A DNA stretch of 64,000 bases from Merluccius polli (Eukaryota > Chordata > Actinopteri > Gadiformes > Merlucciidae), in the NCBI GenBank assembly GCA_030340625.1, contig JAOPHQ010002024.1:62501-126500 (forward strand), read 5' to 3'. The notes below the pieces were generated by a model, which had not been told where the DNA came from, ran no database searches, and saw only the letters and a program-made list of their open reading frames with translations. Position numbers and translations under genes: made by a program. Below are positions 22,713 to 43,899 of the stretch, piece after piece. Each line of letters starts with the position of its first letter. Within the stretch, counting starts at the first letter, position 1.

Positions 22713-23518
22713 ATACAGTATATACAAAACTCTGTATGTACAAAATAGAAAAATCTGCAAGGGAAATACAACAGGGTGAGCCGCACATACTAGCCCACAT
22801 TTCATAAACAAATTACGCCCCTTAAAACACATAAACGACAGGCTGTCAATGTAGTTTCCACTGGTACATTTTCACAAAGTCTGCCACATGAACAAAGCAA
22901 AGCCTCACAGCCACATAAATCCCTCCTTGTAGTTTTCTCGCTGTCTCTCAAACACACAAACCAACATTGGCTCACTCTTCCCCCGGTGATGTAACAGCTT
23001 TGAGGAAACAAATCTAGGTCAAGGAGGGAAGCGAGGCCCAGTGTCCACTTACACTCAGCAGGCATTTCAAACAACTGTGCCTCTCTGTAGTAGAATCCAG
23101 ATTACAACACACACACACACACACACACACACCCTAGGCTACGCACAACACATGCCACTTTAATATACACTGTTCCAGACAAACAATTTCATGAAACTTG
23201 TAAAATGTGTTATTTAAGCAGGAAAAACCTTCGTAGCACATCATTATGGATTTTTTTGTTGTTGTTGTTCATTCACCAACTTAAGTACCAATACTACTCG
23301 GCCAAGGGTTACACATTTTATTTTATCTGTGGCCTACAGAAGGGATTTCAAATATTAACATCACTGCAGCAACCACAACACAACTGGCAATAGTTTCAAT
23401 CGTGCAGAAAGCAAAACAACTGCATGAATAATAATAAGACTGTGGCATGCGACCAATGGCCAATAACTACAACTATAACTACGACCTATTGTTCATGTAT
23501 GTATGGATATACCCCCCC

Positions 23519-24140
23519 CCCCACCACCACCACCACCCCCCCCCACTGACCCGTTTTGTTTTATGTGCAGGAACAATAGCAACACGGCTGGGTCTGCCCA
23601 GTGACGTGTGCAGGATGCTCTGCTGCCATTGGCTGCAGGCCTGAACAAAGCTAGGAGAGAGACACCGTGGAGGAGACACAGATTGGGTTTGGGGTTTTTT
23701 GGGGGATTTTTTGGAACAAAAAAAAAATACTAAAATGGCCGAGGCCACGTCGTTGCAACCCCTCACCGTCGGCCTTAACCCCCTGACTCTGACAACGTAA
23801 AGCGGCGACGACAACAACAACAACAACAAACCGACACAACTCTGCGTCTCTCCTCCCCACCCCTATAAGAGGGATGCGACCTGGCACCTTGACACACACA
23901 CACACACACAGGACGTGGGAGAACATGCACCACCCTGTAGCAGCAGTAGTGGAGGTGGAGGAGGTGCACACGTCTACACGTCCACCTGCACAGTTGTTGC
24001 ACGACTTGATCCAATGTTGTTGTTTTTTTTCTCCTCCTCCTCCTCCCCCCCTCCTTCCCTCCCTCATCCTCCTCCTCCTCTAGGGCAGTTTTAACAAAAT
24101 ACATTACTATTGGGATTGGGGGGGGGAGGGAGAGAGATCC
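23519..24140. other. GC-rich, low-complexity part of ubap2 intron 1
   Basis: It holds C runs, (CAC)n, (ACA)n, (GGA)n, (AC)n and (CTC)n tracts within intron 22755-24757. Several reading frames cross it but none shows a recognisable protein, and all are explained by the simple repeats. No exon is supported here. Confidence 0.6.
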
Positions 24141-24149
24141 GAGCACTAT

Positions 24150-25010
24150 GTCTCCCTTTGTCTCCCCTCGCTAGCGTTATGCTAAAGCTTAGCTAGCTTC
24201 CTCCGCTCACACAACACAGCGCAGGGAGAGACGCTAGCTAATGGTGCTAACAGTGCTAGCTTTAGCCCAACCGGAGGGTCGAGGGGGGGGGGGGAGTCAA
24301 CAAGCTGTGTGTGTGTGTGTGTGTGTGTGTGTGTCGCTCGCTCGCTGGCGCGCGCGACAACGCGTCGATTTTAACGGCAAGCGAAAAAAAAACAACACAA
24401 CGTTACGCCGCGCGCGCCGCCGCAGCCGTTACAGACATTTAACCGCACGCAGCGGAAACCCGCCGCCGCCGGTGGGATGACAACAAAGCTTTGTTGTTGT
24501 TGTTTTTTGTATATCGATCCTATGGAAAATGGCCTCAGCGCTCAATCCCGTTCTGACGGCAACACACGGAAAAAAAATTGCGAAAAGAAAAAAGCGAGCT
24601 GGGAAAGCGCGTGCGATCCCGCGCGACGACGACGCCGCCGCGCGTTCCGCTTCACGCGCCGTCTCCCGTGAAGCGGCCGTGCGCGAGGCGGCGGCCTGGC
24701 CGACCGGGAAGTTTTTTTGGGGGGACAAAGACGATGAGATTTGTTGAGTTTTATTACCTGCTAACACGCTTCACTCGGCCAGCAGCAGACAAGGTGGTCA
24801 CGTGACGCGCGCTGTCGCGGTTGATGCTCTGGGGTCTCGCTCTGCGCATGCGCGGCGCAGCCTCCTCCTGCCCCAACAATCTTTTTTTTTTGTTTCACAG
24901 CCGCGCTTCCGGGGGAGAGGATCCTGGGCTGGGGAGTTATCCCGGTCTACCGCCGCGCGACTTCCGGTCTCTCCCTACGGTCCCCGGAGCGGAGAAGAGT
25001 AAAGAACATG
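24150..25010 (-). promoter_or_regulatory. ubap2 promoter region with CpG-rich DNA and non-coding first exon
   Basis: CpG-dense DNA covers 24320-24990. On the minus strand a good donor, CAG/GTAATA (exon side 24758), ends a probable non-coding first exon starting somewhere in 24790-24900. It would splice to the acceptor before 22754, 42 bp upstream of the ATGATG start at 22712. The exact transcription start cannot be read from sequence. Confidence 0.6.
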
Positions 25011-25584
25011 ACACGCATCACAAACACAGACAAGGAGGACGAATAGGGAGTTTTGAAGAATAATGTGATAAAGTAATATATCCGAAACATGTAACGGAAA
25101 CGGATAATCCCTCTCATCTGAAGTCCCGCCCTCTCTGTCGCCAGTAACGCTCACTTGGACCATCAGGCCCCAGGCGCCTCGTCGTGAGGTGCGCGCCTGG
25201 GAGCGGGGTTACACTTTATAACACGTCGATGATGGGCACGTTTCAGATCGAAACATTAATCGGTGTTAACATTGGCACGTAAAATTTCATGTAATTTCAG
25301 CAGCTTTTGTCAAGTGTCAACATCGTACAAGCCGATGGGCCGACATTGTGCTTTAGAAAGACATTGTCACGGGGTTACAGATGTGTTGTGGACGTCCACG
25401 TATAATTATGACGGTGTATATGACGTAAATATGGCTATATTTCATTTTCAAGCCTGAATATTAAGTTTTAAATGTATTTTTTTAAATAATAGTCAGGGTA
25501 CCTCCGGCCCCACACCACATCTTAACATACGTGTTGCGTGGGGAATGAGAGCACACGCAGCATCAGATTTTACATCAATATACT

Positions 25585-25590
25585 TTTATT
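25585..25590 (-). terminator. dcaf12 polyadenylation signal AATAAA
   Basis: A canonical AATAAA on the minus strand about 1.8 kb after the dcaf12 stop codon. The 3'UTR would be 25565-27388. That interval otherwise holds only A/T-rich sequence and short CA tracts. Confidence 0.6.
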
Positions 25591-27344
25591 TTTCTCAATA
25601 TTTACTTTCTTTTAGGTTGGTTCTCAGGTGTTGATATACGATATCCACTGATTCAGTCATTTGTAAAAACAATCATGTGTGTATAAAAAAAATGAGGGCA
25701 CCACCAATTTAAACACAGGTCAATCCACAGTCTGTCTCAGACATGTCCATAAAATGTATGCATTTCACCCTATGCATTTTACACACATATAAAATACACC
25801 TTAAAAGTGATGGGATTTTTTTTTTTTTCAACTTTGTCCGCATTAGGGTTTCTCTTTTCCACCTGGCATTATTGTTATGAAAACTATGGAGGAAAGTTCA
25901 ATGTAGAAAAGCAAACCTATGTTACCCTATCAGCCTTTCACAGAAAGACTTCAGGAAGGCAGAACAAAACTCATGTTTACCCTGCCTCTGTTTAACAAGG
26001 AAAACTTGATTCCTTGATACAAAAAAAAAGAGAAAAACAAATCTTCTTTAAACAGACCGTTACCAGATTGGCTCGAGTCTCCAACGAAAAGAAGAAAAAA
26101 AAACAGGCATTGGGTTCTCCCCTTTGCATCCTTATCTTATGGACGCTCAGATTAGAGGGGATGGAAACCTCACTTACAAATACCAGACTTCAACAGAGGA
26201 GTTATAACAGTTAATGATAGTCCGTTTTTGGCTTTGTATATGCTTGGGCCGATGACAACTATCATTGGATAAAACGGATGACACTTCGAAGGACATACCA
26301 CCAAGCGAGTGTACTTGCACGCTGCCGCAGAACTTTAAGTTAAGTGGGGAATTACACAGCGCTTACCATTTCAACGAAGGGGAAAAATAAATAATAAACT
26401 GCACAAATATATCAACGGGCAGGGTTTTCAAATTACACACACACACGCACACACACGCACACACCAAAAAACATTTGCTTAGATAATTAATTGAAGAATT
26501 CCTACTTCATATTTAGCAATAAGTTGGTACTGCCATTATCTAAGAGCGAGAAAACAAAAAAGTCCACTTGACTGGTAAGCTATCCTCCTAGGCTAACTTA
26601 TGATTGGAGAATATAAACATATTTAAAACGGTTCTGCGCAATCCAGCCAGTCGAACCCCAAGTCCCAATTGCACTCCAGTTAAATCTTGAAAACAAACTA
26701 TTCATTTTTACTATGCCTCTCCTTCTTTTAAAATGTATACATTTTGGTGGGAGAACTGAAGAACTGCCAGGAGTACCCAGAGTGTGTACATAAAGACAGC
26801 TGGGTCGTCAATAGTTGCACATAAAACCCATTGAATACTGAAAAAAATGTAAATGTAGACCAGTCCCTACAGTTGCTTGATCAAGGTAGTGAACGGTGAA
26901 AAACGTATATATATATATATGTCTTTATTCTTCGTAGGTTTTTCCCCCGACTCTCTTGTGTGTTTCTCAGAGGTGACCCTGCAGCTCTTCAGAATCCACT
27001 GGTTTAATTGTCTTTCCACCTGTACACTGAAAACCAAAAGCACCTCAACAGTAGGGGGAGGGATCTCAAGGACTTGATGGAGAAGAAGGGTGGAAATGGT
27101 TGACACGGAAAAAAAACAAGGTACACCGTGCTACAGCGCAAAAGGAAAAAAGAAGAAAGAAACGCTGCCATACATTAGGGAGTAGCATTGTGCTCCTGAG
27201 TCTACGTGGGATAAAAAAAGGCAAAAAACAGCAGGACCAGATTAAATAGGGGAGGAGACACCACAGACGGTCAAAGGGCCCAGCTGCAGGGAGGGGTGAG
27301 GCGAGGGAAGGTTTGAATGAGCCACAGGAGGACGTAGTGATAAC

Positions 27345-27373
27345 GGGGGGGGGGGGGGGGGGGGGGGGGGGGG
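27345..27373. repeat. Poly-G tract in dcaf12 3'UTR
   Basis: An uninterrupted G run (C run in the mRNA) starts 16 bp beyond the dcaf12 stop codon. Its length is uncertain in any assembly. Confidence 0.9.
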
Positions 27374-27388
27374 AGGAGAGACGGGATT

Positions 27389-34381
<6,993 letters not shown>

Positions 34382-34960
34382 AGTCGGACACACACAGCTC
34401 CCTCTCCCACATGGGGGGTCGTAGCGCCGCGGTGCACTGGCTCATATAACGGACACGGACCTATGGAGGCCGGAGGGGGGGGGGGCTTCTCCGTCCTCCC
34501 GTCGCGGCCCCTCGTCGTCCCGCTGTCGAGGCGAGAGCGATCTCACCACCACATAAAGGGGCGAGGAGGGAGAGAGGGGGAGACGCGGCGCGCTAACGTC
34601 AGCTAGCCCCGCGGGTTGTCCCAAGTTACGGCTCCTTCTCGTCCTTCTCCTCCTGCTGCTCCTTCTTTTTCTTCTTCTCTGGTTCTCGGTGTTTCCACAG
34701 AGGAGCCTGGAGGACGAGAGGCTCCCCTCTCCGCAATACTCACACCCGGGTTATGTTTTTTTTTCTCTCGCTCTATCTCCCCCCCCTCCCACCTTGTTTG
34801 GAGAGTCGCGTCAGCGGCGATGAAAACATTGACCCTCCGCGCAGCCGCACTTGGGATCAAACAGCAACGAAAACAAGGTCGTTCCGCGTGAACGCGGACG
34901 CATGCACGCGCGCGTGCCCGCGCACCGGGCTTACGTCGAATGACGTCATACGCACCCTCC
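34382..34960 (-). promoter_or_regulatory. dcaf12 5'UTR and CpG-rich promoter
   Basis: GC- and CpG-rich DNA lies directly upstream of the start codon at 34381, with no further splice acceptor needed. CpG density falls beyond about 34960. The start site is not resolved. Confidence 0.6.
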
Positions 34961-36083
34961 CTCCCCCCTCCCAGTGTACTGGTACAGCGAAGCAGCGCTT
35001 GAGGCGTGTGTGATGTATTAATGGGTTTAAACTTGAATAACAAAGTGAATAAAGTTATCTGCTGAGATAATGCAATGGTTATGTTGTTGCCTACACCCAT
35101 TATCTTCACGTCACATGACAACCTGTGAGTGAGTGTGTGTGTGTGTGTGTGTGTGTTGTTTTTCATTCCTATAATGTACATCATCTGAATGGACATGGGT
35201 AGAAACGTGCCCGTTTTTCCCAATAATTGACAAGCATCTAAAAAAACGGTTTCTAGCAACAAAAAAAACAATGACGAGGAAAAACAAAAAGCCTTTCTGC
35301 CTCAGACTGCTCTCGTCAGTTGAACCCTAGTTGAACCCTCGCCTCTGAAAAATCAGATTTACATTAATATATATAGTCATATCTAACACAAACACTAGTA
35401 AACACCATAAAACGAAAATAAATAAAGTGTATGTAAAGGTTTCAAAGCAACACCGTGTAGACTGGCCACTGTAGAAATAGCACTCAAATTAAAACAATTA
35501 AAATCCCCTTCTGAAAGCTTCATCCACTCATGCGAATGACTTCCTCTTCAGTACAATATCTCCATAACCAAACAGGAAACGAGACGTAACCCCGCCCCCT
35601 TGGAGTGTCTGGTTTCCGGCCCAGACTCTGCGCCATCTCCCCCCAGAAGTTCTGCCAAAATCACAGCAGGACCGCTGGACCGAGATGAATGGGATCCCGA
35701 AGAGCCTTTGATGGCATAAGAACAGACCAGAGGAGTCGTCTGTCGAATTCATTAATACAATCTTTCCACAATGTGAGCATCGGTGTTAAGATGGTCATCC
35801 CGAACTGGAGATATAAAAGCTCTGCATACATCAGTATGGTGTGAGCAGAGGTGTGTCCTTCTGTATAGACCCTGCACGTTTACAGCAGACCTCCTTTAAT
35901 CACCAGTCCAGACACACACATTATACATGTCCAGCTTGGGTTTCCCGATCTAACAGTAGGAATCAGAGGTTGCCCTGGAAACCTTGATGTACTGCTGTCA
36001 AATCTAGTCGGCATCCTTCAGTCACGGTAACATAAATCAAGGGGGAAAAATGTTAAGACATAATGTCATCAAAATAACAGACA

Positions 36084-36089
36084 TTTATT
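36084..36089 (-). terminator. Candidate ubap1 polyadenylation signal
   Basis: AATAAA on the minus strand about 2.3 kb after the ubap1 stop codon. The interval 35000-38390 has no coding exon that I can recognise, and is best read as ubap1 3'UTR plus a short intergenic gap to the dcaf12 promoter. Confidence 0.4.
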
Positions 36090-37675
36090 GTTTTATCTGA
36101 GGTTTGGATTCTGCATAAGACAGCTAGGTCTCAAACAACTAAACCCGGTGTGCACACAATGCGGAAGAAAACATTTAGGATATGAGCGACTTAGGCTCAA
36201 GTTTGTCAAACAATGACAATGGTGCTTTATATTTTGGATACCTTATTAATATTTTGCAGATTGCATCTTCCTTTAAACAAACAAAAAAGGGTTGGTTGAT
36301 GAATGCATTTTGCTTTATAGTCAAGGTTCTTAGCATCAGGTTTTGACCAATGCATTGAAACCAAGTTAGTCACAATTCCAGCATGTTTGTTGCAATCCTC
36401 ATGGTGTACGTATTATTTTATACAGACAGTTTCCAACAGTGAATCAATATCAAAATGTAGTTTTGGTATTGGCAACAAAGAGGTCTATAAGAGTAAACCT
36501 TTCACTCTTAAAACACTTTTGGCTGTGCTTGATAGACATATTTTCTAGGTCCTAATTCTAAGCAAAGAAGAACTTCACGTTATGCCCCATAATGATTTCA
36601 CTTTAAGCCCTTAATCTGATACCATGTCTTTCACAAACCCAGTCCACACCAAGCAGTGGTTCAAGACTCCTGGGAGTGACCCGAAATGGGCCCTCAGAGA
36701 GAGAGCAAGAACGAGAGCGAGAGCGAGAGAGAGGTCGGGGTTGTACCATCATGTAAAATACTTTTCACATCTGAAATGTGTGAATATATATTTAGACTTT
36801 TGAAACCAAAATAAAAAGAAAGAAAGACCAGTCAAGATTAAAATTCAGTTTGCATTACATGTGAGAACAGATAACTTTAAGTTTATGAATATGAAGGTCA
36901 AACAGCTACAATTATTATGTTGGATTAAACTGTGCCATCAAACCAATATGAGAAGAAAACAGCATCAAATCAATGAGAGGATAACATCTGCATTTTCCCA
37001 AAACACTTGCTCAGCCATGCCTTATCCCCATTATTACATATACTGAGGCTGAGAAGGGCCGGTCAACAGTCATTCATTGTTAATTGAGTCTATTGCACTG
37101 TAGTATGGTTGAAGAACAACACACACTTCACATTTTACTTTTCCCCCCCAGACTAATTTTAAAGTCTGAGAACCCATAAGAATCGAAAGGGTGACTTTTT
37201 TAATTCTGTATTTTCGTATATAATACAGATTTGCGCAATGACTCAAAAACCATTTTCTCCAACCAAAGTGTCAGTGTACGATATTAAATAAGTTGATCAT
37301 CTACAAAAGGTGATTTCCTGTGCTGTTTGACAGGTGCCACAAAAGATATGCATTGAGAGAGATGTCTTAATATTTCTCAGCGAAAGAACGGACCCCATCT
37401 CCCTAAATTTTAAGCAGTCTATTCCAGTGCAGGTTGGAGAGCCCACTATTTCAGCAGAGGCTGTTAGAATCATTTTAAGAATCCATTATGCAGTTCCTAA
37501 ACAGAAACCAAAACAGAAACATAATATGGAAAAAAAAGGTGCCCGTCAGAAAACAAAGACAAAATGAATAATAAGTGAAAACATGAGACCAGTAAGAGTA
37601 CAACCAGGCGCCACACACCACAACAGAGAGGGCACTTCTTGGAGGTCAGTTCTCTGTCTGGTGGCGGTGCCTGTA

Positions 37676-37775
<100 letters not shown>

Positions 37776-38293
37776 TCTGATGTTCGTTGGTTCAGTCTCA
37801 AGAGAGCCTCCTCGGGCACCTGGTCCCCAAATCCCCTTGGCCTTCACGTATAGTCTGCACTGAACAGTGGAAGAATGCAGCTTAGTTAACCAACGCGTGT
37901 CAGTATATGAAACTTGTTTTTCCTCTTCTGGTGTGGTGTGAATCTGGCTCCAGATTCCTTCCTGTTGGCTCTCAGAGCCCTCATCACAGTCTGCCACGCC
38001 CTCGAAAGTGCTAGCTGATCAACTTGAGCGCGTCAGACCCTCTCTATGCCAAGAACATCCTAGAAACCCATTGCTCTTCAGCCAGCAGTACCAACTGTGG
38101 AATGCAACCACAGGATTTAGGAAAAGACAAAAAGCATGAAGTATTGTTACATTTTTGACTTTCCCCCACTCTAGGCACACAGTATTTAAGAAGTACAGAG
38201 GCTTGTTTTTAACAGAGTTGGAAACAAGGCCCTCTCTCCTTTCCAAAAGCAGAGTGAAGGGGCCTGGTGTTGTTAAGGTAGGCAGAAGAAAGG

Positions 38294-38324
<31 letters not shown>

Positions 38325-38391
38325 GGGGGGGGGTTGAGCAATGGAGGGAGACAAGCCTTGCACTGGGCATCGTCCTGCCAACCAGCTTGGC

Positions 38392-41174
38392 TCAGCTGGC
38401 TGTGGCACGCGCCATCAGGTCCTCGAGAGCCTTATCCTGGTCATTGTTGTGGACCAGTAGCACCTCTTTAATGGCCTCCCGCTCAAAGCCCATTTCACCA
38501 AACCTTGACATCAGCTCAAGAAACTGCAAGGCCTGAGGAGGAAATGAAGAAGTGTCACACAATGAATGATGACAGTAAACACAAGCCATCAATGATTTGG
38601 TTGTAGTTACAAATCCATTTGCTAAAAAAAATAATATTGATTGAATACCTTTTCTTCTGAACACTTGTACATCTCCAGACATTCCTCCACTGCCGTAGCA
38701 TCAAACCCCCGCTCACACAGACGCCCGTGCAGGAACAAGTAGTCCAGCACCTGAGACACAATGCATTCAGGTTTACAGCTGTAGAGGCTTATTATTAAAC
38801 CAGATGGACCTGTTAAATTCACATTCCCTGGATTCTAGGGCATTGCTTGCATCGGTTACAATAGTTCACATATAAATGAATTACAATCAGAAGATATGCC
38901 CATCTCTCTTATGTCGTCAGAGATAAAGGAAAACTATACTTATTACATTTCCATATACTTCAATATAATGACCCACCCTCTGCAAGACTGCTTTGAATGT
39001 TATTTTAAATTCATAAATATCATGATATTTACCAATACCTTTAAAAAATACACATAATAAATATTTTCCATATCGCCCAGCCCTAGTTCACATTAAGAAA
39101 CACTAGCAAATTTGTTTTGGTTTTAACAGCAGGTGTTTGGGAGTCTAGATTTCACTGTTTAGTGGGGACCCCACCTGCTCCACATTCTGCCCTTGTTTCT
39201 GCATGGCTCGCAACACTCCCTCGTAGGAGTATCCCATGCCAACGATGGTTTCCACACACTGGCGCTCACTAGGGGTCAGGCTGAGTAGAGCTCCTCCGCA
39301 CGGCAGACCCCCCAAGCCAGCCCCTGGGTTGGTCTTTAGTGGGGTAAAGAAAAAGAAAAAAGAAAATACGATTTTAGAAATAATTCAGTTTTAATAATAT
39401 AATTTAATTAATTCGTTCAAGATCCTTTAGCAATAAACTAGACATGCAATCTCTAGGTACAGCAATGCATACCTGCTTCGGAGCTCCATTCTTAGGGTGC
39501 CTGGGTGGGTCCGGGGCAACAATCACATGGGTCTTGGGGAACGCTGGGGGGCTGCCATTCACTACGTTACGTCTGGGAACCGGGACTGGAAGCGGGTGGT
39601 AGGCCATGGGCGCTGGCCCACTGTCGCGTGGATCCGACAGCTTGGGAAATGTAAGCGACCGGATGTTACAGGGTCGATCTTCTGAGTCCGGCCCTCCTCT
39701 TCCCGGGCCCCCCGTTCGATCCATGTCCATCAGACCAACAAAGCCATTGTGAACAAAGCCCGGTTTCACCGGATGGCTGGTATCGGTGTTTGGCGGAGAG
39801 CTACGGTGCGAGACTGGCGGTATCTGGGCAGACTCTGGCGGGGAAACAGAGGGAGGAGGCGGGGGCTGTGGTTGGCTCTGGAGTATACTGCGCAGCTCCT
39901 CCCTATCGTCTAAAGTCTTGAGTTCCAGCTTGTCGAAAGGGTCCTCTTCCCGTTCAAAGTCAGCCAAGTTGAGGCTATGCACTTGGGGAGTGCTGGGCAG
40001 GGTCTTCCGAGGCCCCAGGCTGGGTGCTGGGAGTGGGGTGAGGATGTCATTGTGGCTCAGCCCCGCTAGAACCGGGTTAAGTGCAGGAGGAGGTGGATCC
40101 TGGTCCTTTGCGGCTAGTCTCTTCCCATCTCTGCTGTCCACATCCTGGGCCAAGCCATCCTGGATCTCTGCTTCCTGTCTGGCTGCAGCTGCTTCTTCTG
40201 CTCTGGCCTCAGCTGCCCGGGCCTCTTCAAGCTCTTGTCCCCAACGCACGCTCCTCCTCTCCAGGGAGAAGTCATACTGCAGAAAACCATAGGAAGGGAG
40301 ATAAGAAAAATACCCCTACTGGCAACTATACAACAAATCTGACCAATAATCATCCTTTGACTGAGCATGTGATATGAGCACAGATACATTTTCTTAATAG
40401 AGAAGACTCTCTCGTAGGAGAGAAGGATAGCTAGGGTGTTTGACTCCCAGCCAGAAGGTTCTGGGTTGAAGCTCCTGAATAACATGTTTCTAAGAGCGCC
40501 TTCACACCTAGTTTTGGAGCGTTTGTTCCAACGTTGAGTTTATTGGGACGTCTACTAGGCAGGCAAATTGATTAGATTTAATAAAACTGGTTAACTAATC
40601 ATTGTATTATTTCAATGTTTGTGAATATTACAGTAACTAACCAAGACAAACATTAACATCACTTGATGACATGACTAAAGCAAACTGACCTGCAAGTCAC
40701 TCAGTACGGAACCGCAATCGGGCAAGCAGAACCCGACCGGCAGCCCCACTTTGGCAGGGCAGCGGAAGCGCTCGTTAATTTTGAAGGGAACGTCTTCAAG
40801 GTAACTGATAGGACCTAACGTAGGGCAAAGAAACATTATGATTTAGCAAGAGAGAGAGAAAGGTTAGCTAAACCTAGCAATTATGGTGCACTCTGTGATA
40901 TACGATATATTGTTGTTCTACTTTCTACTGACAAATGTACTTATTGTAAGTCGCTTTGGACAAAAGCATCTGCTCAATGCCCTAAATGTAAATGTAAATT
41001 TAAGAACTTAAAAACCTTTTCAAGGCAAACGATAGACCATTTTTTATTTTAACTACAATGAAAATTGAGGCATATAAAGAAAAAACTAAAAGAACACAGC
41101 GATGGAATAGAAAGATAATGAAATAGATACGAACCATTGTTGTAGTTGTCCGACCCAGACTTCCTTGCAGCCAT
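38392..41174 (-). CDS. ubap1: Ubiquitin-associated protein 1, ESCRT-I subunit
   Basis: Six coding exons (plus-strand positions, last exon first): 38392-38532, 38649-38750, 39175-39333, 39473-40276, 40690-40814, 41135-41174. All phases agree, giving 456 aa (human 502). The N-terminal UMA region has PISYLEDVPFKINERF and KVGLPVGFCLPDC, which binds the ESCRT-I core. The large exon encodes YDFSLERR, then a coiled, Ala/Glu-rich stretch and the conserved EEDPFDKLELKTLDDREELR. The C-terminal SOUBA domain has SERQCVETIVGMGYSYEGVL, VLDYLFLHGRLCERGF and LLVHNNDQDKALEDLMARA. UBAP1 directs ubiquitinated cargo to multivesicular bodies. The start at 41174 sits nine bases inside an exon whose acceptor follows 41183, so the leader is spliced. 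Confidence 0.96.
40405..40485 (+). repeat. tRNA-derived SINE head fragment
   Basis: The sequence 'ggatagctagggtgtttgactcccagccagaaggttctgggttgaagctcc' resembles the head of the 21598 SINE, with a decayed box B. A matching V-SINE tail occurs at 40945-40995. Confidence 0.5.
40925..40995 (+). repeat. V-SINE tail fragment
   Basis: It contains 'taagtcgctttggacaaaagcatctgctcaatgccctaaatg', the conserved tail of fish V-SINEs. It lies between ubap1 exons. Confidence 0.65.
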
Positions 41175-42481
41175 TTAGAGAATCTGTCAGAAGGCAAATT
41201 AAGAAATGAATAGAAGAGAACAGGGCATCAATAAAACAGCCTGATTATGGTTAACGGTCTATTATTTCAGTCAGTGATTACGACGGAGACCAAAAACATT
41301 CTTGATAGTCCGCAAGCCTCCATCAGTGTCAGGACAATCTGAAATCAGTGACCCCCTGAACTGTACCTGGGTCCAATTCAGGGAAGACATTCTCTCGTGT
41401 TAGCGCATATGTTTCTTCCCCTGGGCCGTAATAAGCACACTAAATTACAAGAAGCGGTGATGACCCCTCACATGCAATATGTTGATGTTTTGTCTTTTGA
41501 GGCCAAAGCTACGGGATCTAGTGCAATAATTATAATTATTATATATATATATTTTTTTTTACTTTGAATCCTATTTAAGGACCTGTGCCGACTGTGGGTG
41601 TTTCTGTTTGTCAACTGCTGCTTTTGTGGTGTGTTTCTCTGCCTCCTACTTCCCTGTGTCTTTTAATGCACTCATCAGGTGAAGCGCTCTGTAATCTCGT
41701 TACATTTAAACTGTACAATGACAATAAAGGCGTTCTATTCTATTCTATCACGGCTATCTTTATGCAAGAAGACGGGTAGTCTAATTCAAAGCTCAAGCTC
41801 ATTCAACACGGTAGACATCATGGCAAATTGTACTTCATATTGAAGTTTTAAATGCCATTGGCTCTGAGCAGTCCATTGATTGCAGCTGATCTAAAAAAGA
41901 TAATCTGTTTATTTAGTCACACACTAGCACAATGAGTCGCTTTATCTGACGGGGAAACGTTTAAATCATTCCTCTAGTGCCTTGGTCTGCTGGTCCCCCG
42001 GTCTTTAGTCCGGAGCAGCGCTTTCGACATTCAACTGTGTACAGCTTAATGATTGATAACAAATGATTACATATTTAGCAAGTCGCTTATTATAAATCGA
42101 TGTCCACATTTAATGTATACAACAGGTTGCTCGACAGCTCAAAGGGAATCTACATAAGTTATGAAAAACAATGAGTCACACTGCAAGTCAACTGTATCAT
42201 ATGCATTACGCAATATGACTCAAGTGAAAGCTTGATTAGTGGGTTTACTTCCTACCCAATGACATTTCCTCGCTTTACCTAACCACAACACACGAGGTCA
42301 TTGTAAGGCGTTTACATCAAAACGGGTTTACTAGATTACAGGTAACTACGTCAGTAAGCAAATGAATTATCAAGGAAAACTGACTTTACTGCTGTATCAT
42401 ACTAGATGTCACGTCAACATCTCCATGAAGTTCAGGTCATGATGCCCACCATGCCAGGAGATACCAGGAGATACCAGCAAC

Positions 42482-42504
42482 ACCCCCCCCCCCCCCCCCC
42501 CCCC
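42482..42504. repeat. Poly-C tract
   Basis: About 23 consecutive C residues lie in the ubap1 5' intron/leader region. Confidence 0.9.
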
Positions 42505-42605
42505 AGCATGTCTACCTCATACAGTATTGCACCAGCCGTCTGTACCGACGTTTTGAACCAGAAGCCACAGCACAGGAACAATAATAATCATCATACTGTA
42601 CTTAC

Positions 42606-43085
42606 CTGAAACCAGGGGGCTAGCAAACAAACACCACATACACACTGAACGACCATGATGGTGTCAAACCGACGTGTGTATGCGTGTGTGCGCGTGTACG
42701 TGCGTGCGTGTGTGTGTGTGTACGTGTGTGTTTTTTATTTAGGGAATAGACCAAACGTTGATGCTAAAGGCTAAGGCTAATGGCTAGCTGGTGTTGTGGC
42801 TGACTCAGTGCTGCTGCCACCGCCCCTGTAACACTGACCCAACGGTTCCACACACAGATGCATTACAAACCACCACCATTATGAGCACAATTTTAGGTAA
42901 CACTTTAGCCGCCATATTGTACCAGTATCCGCTCCGTCCCGCTCGTCCGAAATCCTAACGGCCACGCGTAGCGGCGGCGGCGGCGCCCGGATCCGTGTCG
43001 TCGTATCTCACGGGGAGGTTTTTATTTATATTAGAATTCTCTCTCCTGCTTCATCGTGGGACGCCATCTTGATTTTGTCAACCAA
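42606..43085 (-). promoter_or_regulatory. ubap1 promoter and candidate non-coding first exon
   Basis: Two donors are possible on the minus strand: CAG/GTAAGT (exon side 42606) and CCCC/GTGAGA (exon side 43011). A YY1-type CAAGATGGCG element at 43062-43071 is typical of vertebrate start-site DNA and contains an ATG opening a 13-codon upstream ORF (MASHDEAGERILI). Which donor is used cannot be decided from sequence. Confidence 0.45.
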
Positions 43086-43212
43086 CCAACCAACCAACCC
43101 CCCCCCCCCCCCCTTCCTCGGGTTCCTGGATGACGTCACCGCCGATGACGCGCGTGACGTCTCTTTCGTTATGGGCTCGGTTTCGGGTGTTGATGGTGCG
43201 TTCAAGTCCACG

Positions 43213-43243
<31 letters not shown>

Positions 43244-43899
43244 TTGGATGTTTTTTAAAACGTGAAACGTCGGGTTCACCCGTTAATTTTTATTTATTTA
43301 TTTGGACACGTTAGGTGTTTTTTTGTGTAACACTTTAATACGGCCCACTTTAATATGCATCCCACTGTAGCCCCGTACCCGCTGTGATGCTGCGTTCAAG
43401 TGCACCTCGGCCATCTTTATGTTGTGTTGCAAGGAAACTGCTGTAAACATTTTCATGATTATTTTATTCTCTCTCTCTCATTCAAAACACAACAATAGTT
43501 TTACTATTTAATGTGGACTATTGTGTTATTTAGCTTGACTTTTTTTGTAACTTGGACGTTGTAACCTTCAGTCGATATAATATACAACAACAACAACAAC
43601 AACAACAACAACACGTCTGCTTCCCAGCCCCGTGTTTTTACGTAAACGATTCAACAGATCGGAAAAAAATACCGATAATAATGTTAGACGACGTCGCCGC
43701 AGAGATGAGTAATAATAACCGCGGTGCGCGCGCACGTCGCTTTCGCCACCCGAAACGTTCGTGCGTTTCCAGACACGCGCAAAAAGGTAACCGGAAGTAG
43801 CGACGGTGCAACGTAAAAAAAAAATCGATAAATACACAGAGAAACAACCAGCGAGAAAAAAATAAATCGCCGATAATACTAAGGTATCGCAGTTGGACC

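Noticed and set aside
23479..24146. Minus-strand reading frames up to 138 codons near the ubap2 promoter
   Set aside because: Compositionally driven by (GGA)n, (TTG)n and (GT)n tracts, with no splice-consistent link to ubap2.
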